Source: an uncultured Streptococcus sp.
Lineage (GTDB): Bacteria; Bacillota; Bacilli; Lactobacillales; Streptococcaceae
DNA length: 29,411 nucleotides
Direction of reading: 5' to 3'
Assembly: GCA_934215455.1 (NCBI GenBank)
Contig: CAKPZX010000020.1
Location: 1 to 29,411, forward strand
In this document: positions 24,815 through 29,411 of the stretch, piece after piece
Layout: every line of letters starts with the position of its first letter
Position numbering within the stretch: position 1 is the first letter of the stretch
Translations under genes and position numbers: made by a program
The notes under the pieces: generated by a model
Told to the model about the DNA's origin: nothing
The model's input: the letters and a program-made list of their open reading frames with translations, nothing else
The model's database searches: none

Positions 24815-26065
24815 ATGAAAACACCTTTTGTAACCCGTGAACAATTAGAAAGTCTGACCCAAGAATTTCCTCCCCCTTTCCATCTCTATGATGAAGCAGG
24901 AATTCGTGAAACGGCTCGTGCCCTCCATCAAGCTTTTGCTTGGAATGAAGGATTTAAGGAATATTTTGCCATCAAGGCGACTCCTAACCCATCGATCCTA
25001 AAAATTTTGCAAGAAGAGGGATGTGGTGTCGACACGGCCAGCTACGTGGAATTATTAATGGCGGATAAGCTGGGCTTTAGTGGAGAAGAGATCATGTTTT
25101 CTTCTAACAACACGCCAGCCGATGAATTTGTCTATGCGAGAGAATTAGGGGCAACTATCAATCTGGACGCCTATGAAGACATTGCTTTCTTGAAGTCTGT
25201 GACCAGCATCCCCAAGGTTATTTCTTGCCGCTATAATCCTGGTGGAGTTTTTGAACTGGGAACCGATATTATGGACAATCCTGAAGAAGCCAAGTTTGGA
25301 ATGACCAAGGAGCAATTGATCCAAGCCTTTATCGAGTTGAAAGAACTAGGTGTGGAAGAGTTTGGCATTCACGCTTTATTAGCTTCTAATACTGTATCCA
25401 ACGACTACTATCCAGAGCTAGCGCGTCAACTTTTTGAATTAGCAGTAGAAGTCGTCGAGAAAACAGGTGTCCACTTGGGCTTCATCAACCTCTCTGGTGG
25501 AGTTGGGGTCAATTACAAGCCGGAGCAAGAACCAAATGATATTGCCATTATTGGGGAAGGTGTGCATCGCGTTTTTGATGAGATTCTCAAACCGGCAGGA
25601 CTTGGTCATGTGAAAATCTATACCGAGCTTGGTCGCTTTATGCTGGCTTCACACGGCCTCCTGGTAACCAGAGTCACTCATAAAAAGAAAACCTACCGGA
25701 CCTATGTGGGCGTCGATGCTTCAGCTGTGAATCTTCTTAGACCGGCTATGTACGGTGCTTATCACCATATTACCAATATGGATCGCCCAGATGGACCAAC
25801 TGAAGTGGTCGATGTCGTGGGAAGTCTCTGTGAAAACAACGATAAATTTGCAAAACAACGAGAACTACCTGTGACGGAGATTGGAGATTTACTTGTGATC
25901 CATGATACCGGAGCTCATGGATTTTCAATGGGGTATCAGTACAATGCCAAGTTGCGTTCGGCAGAAGTTTTGCTTCAAGAAGATGGGCAGGCCCGTTTGA
26001 TTCGTCGAGCAGAAAAACCAGAAGATTATCTTGCGACACTCTACGGCTTTGACATTGAAAAATAA
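24815..26065 (+). CDS. lysA: Diaminopimelate decarboxylase-type PLP enzyme
   Basis: Fold-III PLP decarboxylase predicted to make L-lysine from meso-diaminopimelate, the last step of the pathway; streptococci use Lys in the peptidoglycan crossbridge. In 416 residues, the PLP-binding Lys54 is in FAIKATPNP, LSGGVGVNY forms the phosphate loop, YTELGR is present, and the second-subunit motif is SLCENNDKF (Cys339). Three sites differ from the usual family: HALLASN instead of HxHxGS (Leu188 in the place of the ring-stacking His), CENND instead of CESGD, and GAHGFSM instead of GAYGFSM. The enzyme therefore belongs to a variant subgroup. The ribosome binding site is weak. Confidence 0.85.
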   Translation: MKTPFVTREQLESLTQEFPPPFHLYDEAGIRETARALHQAFAWNEGFKEYFAIKATPNPSILKILQEEGCGVDTASYVELLMADKLGFSGEEIMFSSNNTPADEFVYARELGATINLDAYEDIAFLKSVTSIPKVISCRYNPGGVFELGTDIMDNPEEAKFGMTKEQLIQAFIELKELGVEEFGIHALLASNTVSNDYYPELARQLFELAVEVVEKTGVHLGFINLSGGVGVNYKPEQEPNDIAIIGEGVHRVFDEILKPAGLGHVKIYTELGRFMLASHGLLVTRVTHKKKTYRTYVGVDASAVNLLRPAMYGAYHHITNMDRPDGPTEVVDVVGSLCENNDKFAKQRELPVTEIGDLLVIHDTGAHGFSMGYQYNAKLRSAEVLLQEDGQARLIRRAEKPEDYLATLYGFDIEK

Positions 26066-26083
26066 GCGATTGTCTGATATAAT
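26055..26083 (+). promoter_or_regulatory. Promoter of yneF (possibly also murI operon)
   Basis: TTGAAA (26055-26060), a 17-base spacer and TATAAT (26078-26083) with an extended TGA. It overlaps the last codons of lysA. Confidence 0.78.
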
Positions 26084-26120
26084 GATAGTTATGTAAAAAT
26101 AATGGATCGGAGAAAATTGT

Positions 26121-26366
26121 ATGAATCTCTTTTTAGGAATTTTGTTGATTATTTTAGCTTTCTTTGGTGGGATGATTGCAGGAATGTTCTTGCTTCGTCG
26201 TCAATTTGAAAAAGAATTTGCATCAAACCCACGTTTGAATGTTGAAGCAGTTCGTACGCTTTTAGGAGCGAGCGGCCAACGTCCAAGCGAAGCAAAAGTT
26301 CAACAAGTCTATCGCCAAATTGTGAGCCAACAAAAATCAGCAATGGCGAAAAACAAGAAAAAATAA
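26121..26366 (+). CDS. yneF: UPF0154/YneF family small membrane protein
   Basis: An 81-residue protein with one N-terminal membrane helix (about 4-25, with [14 protein letters not shown] at its end) and a cytoplasmic helical tail. The family signature [32 protein letters not shown] is split here by position: NPRLN at about 34 and GQRPSE at about 52. Function is unknown throughout the family. GGAG precedes the ATG with an acceptable spacing. It has its own promoter overlapping the end of lysA. Confidence 0.92.
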   Translation: MNLFLGILLIILAFFGGMIAGMFLLRRQFEKEFASNPRLNVEAVRTLLGASGQRPSEAKVQQVYRQIVSQQKSAMAKNKKK

Positions 26367-26395
26367 GAGTGGGGCAATCTCACGATAATAAATGA

Positions 26396-26430
26396 GAGGG
26401 GCTTGGAGGAATTTCTTAGTCCCTCCTTTT
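26396..26430 (+). terminator. Hairpin between yneF and murI, possible partial terminator
   Basis: GAGGGGCT (26396-26403) pairs with AGTCCCTC (26418-26425) around a 14-base loop and is followed by CTTTT. It ends 13 bases before the murI ATG, so some transcription must pass through or start elsewhere. Confidence 0.5.
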
Positions 26431-26443
26431 GGAAGGAAGAGAT

Positions 26444-27238
26444 ATGGATAACCGACCGATTGGTTTTTTAGATTCTGGAGTAGGGGGCCTGACTGTTGTC
26501 CGCGAATTGCTCCGTCAGCTTCCTCACGAAGATGTCGTCTATATTGGAGATTCAGCGCGTGCACCTTATGGTCCTAGACCAGCAGACCAAATTCGCGAGT
26601 ATACTTGGCAGATGGTGAACTTCCTTCTGACCAAAAATGTCAAGATGATTGTCTTAGCCTGTAATACAGCGACGGCAGTTGTTTGGGAAGAAGTCAAGGA
26701 GAAACTTGATATTCCCGTTTTAGGAGTGATTTTGCCCGGTGCTTCTGCAGCCATTAAATCGACGACCCATCAAAAAATTGGGGTCATTGGGACACCAATG
26801 ACGGTTTCTTCTGGAATTTATAAAGAGAAGATTCAAAGTCTGGCACCAGACATAGAAGTCAGCAGTTTAGCTTGTCCCAAGTTTGTTCCTTTAGTGGAAT
26901 CAAACGAGTTGGCATCCAGTGTGACCAAAAAGGTGGTTTACGAAACCCTAAAACCACTAGTTGGAAAGGTTGATACCTTGGTCTTGGGATGCACCCATTA
27001 TCCCCTTTTAAAACCGATCATTCAAAATGTGATGGGACCGGATGTCAAATTGATTGATAGTGGGGCAGAGTGTGTTCGGGATATTTCCGTCTTATTAAAC
27101 TATTTTGAGCTCAATAAGAGTCGGGAACTCTTAGAGCAGACCCACCGCTTTTATACCACTGCAAATGCCAATAGCTTTGCAGCGATTGCCGAAAAATGGC
27201 TAGAACGTTCAGTGAATGTGGAGCACGTAAATTTATGA
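26444..27238 (+). CDS. murI: Glutamate racemase
   Basis: Makes D-glutamate for the peptidoglycan stem peptide. The 264-residue protein carries both catalytic Cys motifs, LACNTATA (about 73) and GCTHYP (about 185), and the N-terminal [11 protein letters not shown] with its catalytic Asp, plus [16 protein letters not shown] 26444 follows GGAAGGAAG; an in-frame TTG at 26429 lies in the hairpin and is rejected. Its stop overlaps the next gene by ATGA, starting a tightly coupled operon. Confidence 0.97.
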   Translation: MDNRPIGFLDSGVGGLTVVRELLRQLPHEDVVYIGDSARAPYGPRPADQIREYTWQMVNFLLTKNVKMIVLACNTATAVVWEEVKEKLDIPVLGVILPGASAAIKSTTHQKIGVIGTPMTVSSGIYKEKIQSLAPDIEVSSLACPKFVPLVESNELASSVTKKVVYETLKPLVGKVDTLVLGCTHYPLLKPIIQNVMGPDVKLIDSGAECVRDISVLLNYFELNKSRELLEQTHRFYTTANANSFAAIAEKWLERSVNVEHVNL

Positions 27239-28215
27239 GTGACAAACTATTTGAATACAAAGATCCCCAAGATTGGTATATTGCCCAATGGGGAGAAGAT
27301 GCAGACTACAACCAATTTAGTCAAGTTCCTGCGGAAGCTTCCACTCTGTTAGACCAGCTGGAACTTCTCTTTGCCAAGGATCCTGAAGGATTCCCTCTCA
27401 ATCTATCGGTGATGCGCTATGGTTCAGCTTTTCGTTTTTTAACCTTTTTGACCGAAATCTTGAATGAAGTCAAGGGAAGATCTTTTGAGATTGTACAGCG
27501 TCAAGGAGCCTTGCTCTTGGTTGAAAAAGGGAAATTACTCTATTTGCATTTGCCAAGTGATGGGGTGGAGTTGGAAGCCTTCTTGGGTCAAGACAAGGTC
27601 AAAGATACGATTCTGATTGCGACTCGAAATGAGGGAAAAACCAAAGAATTCCGTAATATGTTTGAAAAGCTGGGCTTTGAAGTGGAAAATCTCAATCAAT
27701 ACCCAGAGCTTCCAGAAGTCGAAGAGACAGGGATGACCTTTGAAGAGAATGCCCGCCTGAAAGCTGAAACCATCGCAGAGCTAACTGGGAAAACAGTCTT
27801 AGCGGATGATTCAGGTTTGAAGGTAGATATCTTGGGAGGCTTACCAGGAGTTTGGTCAGCTCGCTTTGCGGGAGTTGGTGCGACAGATGCGGAAAACAAT
27901 GCGAAATTGTTGCACGAATTGGCTATGGTCTTTGACTTGAAAGATCGCTCAGCCCAGTTTCATACGACCTTGGTGGTTGCAAGACCAGGAAATGAAAGCC
28001 TAGTGGTGGAAGCAGATTGGCCAGGATATATTAATTTTGAGCCTAAAGGGGAACACGGCTTTGGCTATGACCCTCTCTTCTTAGTTGGGGAAACGGGCCG
28101 TGCTGCAGCTGAATTAACGCTAGAAGAAAAAAATACACAATCACATCGTGCTTTAGCTGTTAAAAAGTTATTGGAGGTATTTCCATCATGGCAAAGCAAA
28201 CAATCATCGTTATGA
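27235..28215 (+). CDS. rdgB: dITP/XTP pyrophosphatase (HAM1/RdgB) with N-terminal extension
   Basis: Removes non-canonical purine nucleoside triphosphates (ITP, XTP) from the pool. Of 326 residues, the C-terminal 200 (from about 127) are the complete HAM1 domain: [52 protein letters not shown] and SHRALA. Residues 1-124 are an extra domain that I do not recognise, present in streptococcal members but not in the standard enzyme of about 200 residues. The start ATG overlaps the murI stop (ATGA). The last 28 bases overlap the following phosphodiesterase gene. Confidence 0.93.
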   Translation: MSDKLFEYKDPQDWYIAQWGEDADYNQFSQVPAEASTLLDQLELLFAKDPEGFPLNLSVMRYGSAFRFLTFLTEILNEVKGRSFEIVQRQGALLLVEKGKLLYLHLPSDGVELEAFLGQDKVKDTILIATRNEGKTKEFRNMFEKLGFEVENLNQYPELPEVEETGMTFEENARLKAETIAELTGKTVLADDSGLKVDILGGLPGVWSARFAGVGATDAENNAKLLHELAMVFDLKDRSAQFHTTLVVARPGNESLVVEADWPGYINFEPKGEHGFGYDPLFLVGETGRAAAELTLEEKNTQSHRALAVKKLLEVFPSWQSKQSSL

Positions 28216-28709
28216 GTGACTCGCATGGAGACCGCTCCATTGTTGAAGCTATTAAAGAAAAATACCTAGGCCAGGTCGATGGGATCTTTCACAATGGGGA
28301 TTCTGAACTAAAAAGTGATGACCCTGTCTGGGAAGGGATCCACGTTGTCCAAGGAAATATGGATTTTTATGATGGCTATCCGGAACGCTTGGTGACCCAA
28401 CTAGGGCCAACACGGATCATCCAGACCCACGGACATCTCTTCCAGATCAATTTTAGTTTTCAAAAATTGGATCTGTGGGCCCAAGAGGAAGAAGCAGATA
28501 TCTGTCTTTACGGCCACCTTCATATCCCAGATGCTTGGAAGGAAGGAAGAACTCTCTTTGTGAATCCTGGATCTATTAGCCAACCACGTGGTCTGATTCG
28601 AGAGTGTTTGTATGCCAAGATAGAGATTACCGATTCGAACTTCAAGGTAGAGTATTATACGCGAGATCATGAGTTGTATCCTGAATTGACAAAGGAGTTT
28701 AGCAGATGA
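28188..28709 (+). CDS. YfcE/MJ0936-family metallophosphodiesterase
   Basis: A 173-residue calcineurin-like phosphoesterase. The metal ligands are in the N-terminal [26 protein letters not shown] and the CLYGHLHIP motif near residue 107, followed by [11 protein letters not shown]. Members hydrolyse phosphodiesters; the physiological substrate is unknown. GGAGG lies 10 bases before ATG 28188, inside rdgB, so the genes overlap by 28 bases. Its stop overlaps the CBS gene by ATGA. Confidence 0.92.
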   Translation: MAKQTIIVMSDSHGDRSIVEAIKEKYLGQVDGIFHNGDSELKSDDPVWEGIHVVQGNMDFYDGYPERLVTQLGPTRIIQTHGHLFQINFSFQKLDLWAQEEEADICLYGHLHIPDAWKEGRTLFVNPGSISQPRGLIRECLYAKIEITDSNFKVEYYTRDHELYPELTKEFSR

Positions 28710-29167
28710 TAGCAAAGGAATTTGAACGTTTCTTGCTGGCGCAGGAAGAGACGTTCTTAACTCCTGCCAAAAATTTAGCGGTCTTGATTGATACCCACAA
28801 TGTAGACCATGCGGTCTTGCTATTGAGCCAGATTAGCTATAGTCGCATTCCGGTAGTGACGGATGAACGCAAGTTTGTGGGGACGATCTCCCTAACGGAT
28901 ATTCTATCTTATCAATTGAAACACGAGATTCCTGAGGAGACTTTTGCTTCGATGGATATCGTAGACGTTGCAAAGAGGGAGGTCGGGGTCATCGGCTTAG
29001 ACTTCAATTTGACAGAAGTCCTTCACAAGTTGGTGGATGACTCCTTCTTATCGGTGGTGGATGAAGAAGGGTATTTCCAAGGGATTATTACGCGGAAATC
29101 AATTCTGAAAGCCATCAATTCGCTGATGCATAATTTTTCAAATGAATACGAGATGATTCCAAAATGA
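28706..29167 (+). CDS. CBS-domain protein (CbpB/DarB-like)
   Basis: A 153-residue protein made almost wholly of a CBS pair: first motif around ISYSRIPVVTDERKFVGTISLTDI (positions about 47-70), second around SFLSVVDEEGYFQGIITRKSIL (about 113-134). Single-pair CBS proteins of this size in Firmicutes (YkuL/DarB, CbpB) bind c-di-AMP and link it to (p)ppGpp synthesis; I infer that role from size, sequence type and context. It overlaps the previous and next genes by ATGA, so it is fully embedded in the operon. Confidence 0.88.
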   Translation: MIAKEFERFLLAQEETFLTPAKNLAVLIDTHNVDHAVLLLSQISYSRIPVVTDERKFVGTISLTDILSYQLKHEIPEETFASMDIVDVAKREVGVIGLDFNLTEVLHKLVDDSFLSVVDEEGYFQGIITRKSILKAINSLMHNFSNEYEMIPK

Positions 29168-29411
29168 AAGAATTTATTGCAAGTTTTATTGATCAAAAAG
29201 AACTAAGTGAAAATTCTCAGTCAGCCTATTTCTATGATTTGGACCAGTTTATTGAGTCGATCCATGGAAAAGTGACGCCGACGAATTTGAGAATTTACCA
29301 AGCTTCGATTAAAGATTTTAAACCGGCGGTTCAAAAACGAAAATTATCCGCTGTTAACCAATTTTTATATTATTTGTATCAAGAACGCTTTATTTCTGAA
29401 TACCATCGTTT
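29164..29411 (+). CDS. XerD-like tyrosine recombinase, N-terminal part
   Basis: The first 82 codons are present before the window ends. They form the SAM-like N-terminal core-binding domain of a site-specific tyrosine recombinase (SENSQSAYFYDLDQF, then KRKLSAVNQFLYYLYQER). The gene position after murI-rdgB-yfcE-CBS matches the streptococcal xerD-like gene that precedes scpA and scpB. In pneumococcus this protein is a divergent XerD relative; true dif recombination there is done by XerS. The catalytic residues lie outside the window. Confidence 0.85.
   Translation, partial: MKEFIASFIDQKELSENSQSAYFYDLDQFIESIHGKVTPTNLRIYQASIKDFKPAVQKRKLSAVNQFLYYLYQERFISEYHR

Noticed and set aside
24805..24840. 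11-codon ORF (MSAYENTFCNP) overlapping the lysA start
   Set aside because: Considered as a leader peptide, but it has no Lys codons, no good ribosome binding site and no attenuator structure.
1..29411. Mobile elements, prophage genes, CRISPR arrays, tRNA or rRNA genes, BOX/RUP-type repeats
   Set aside because: Looked for throughout; no transposase, integrase signature, regular repeat-spacer pattern or RNA gene was recognised. The partial recombinase at the end is the chromosomal XerD-like gene.

Overview
The window is a stretch of the chromosome of a low-GC Gram-positive bacterium, almost certainly a Streptococcus of the oral mitis/sanguinis type; I cannot fix the species. The evidence is the gene content and order: gnd followed by a RitR-type orphan regulator, nrdR-dnaB-dnaI, a SNF2 helicase gene ahead of murC-GNAT-GNAT-mltG-greA, and murI-rdgB-yfcE-CBS-xerD-like. 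The typical extended -10 promoters (TGnTATAAT) agree. I see no prophage, insertion sequence, CRISPR array, rRNA or tRNA. This is core genome, with one small region of decayed or hypothetical sequence.

Layout. 1-243 is the 3' end of a DUF177/YceD gene. 367-1845 encodes a flotillin-like SPFH protein. 2015-4147 holds gnd and ritR, closed by a strong terminator. 4381-6576 is the fused glucose PTS transporter EIICBA, with two cre-like sites upstream and an EEP-family nuclease/phosphatase gene behind it. 7639-10901 is a tight cluster of nrdR, dnaB, dnaI and a nitroreductase gene. der follows at 10959-12269. The 600 bases from 12270 to 12869 have no intact ordinary gene, only two terminators and an apparently broken small membrane-protein gene.

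12879-15977 encodes a SWIM/SNF2 helicase. A promoter right after its stop drives an unknown charged protein and murC. Two GNAT acetyltransferase genes, mltG and greA follow. yidC and acyP lie on the minus strand, closed by their own terminator. acyP is head to head with a TrmH-family rRNA methyltransferase gene whose -10 box lies so close to its ATG that the mRNA should be leaderless. An HD-domain gene, a Bax inhibitor-1 gene, lysA and yneF come next. The window ends in the tightly overlapped operon murI, rdgB (with an N-terminal extension), a yfcE-like phosphodiesterase gene, a CBS-domain gene and the start of a xerD-like gene.

Functional themes are glucose uptake and the pentose phosphate pathway with redox/iron control (ptsG, gnd, ritR), dNTP supply and replication initiation (nrdR, dnaB, dnaI), and peptidoglycan synthesis and trimming (murC, mltG, murI). 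Ribosome maturation (DUF177, der, TrmH type) and membrane protein insertion (yidC) are also represented. I found no clear new multi-gene system. The most useful leads are the leaderless methyltransferase gene, the altered active-site motifs of LysA, the RitR signature residues, the broken gene after der and a recurring TGGGGCA hairpin family.
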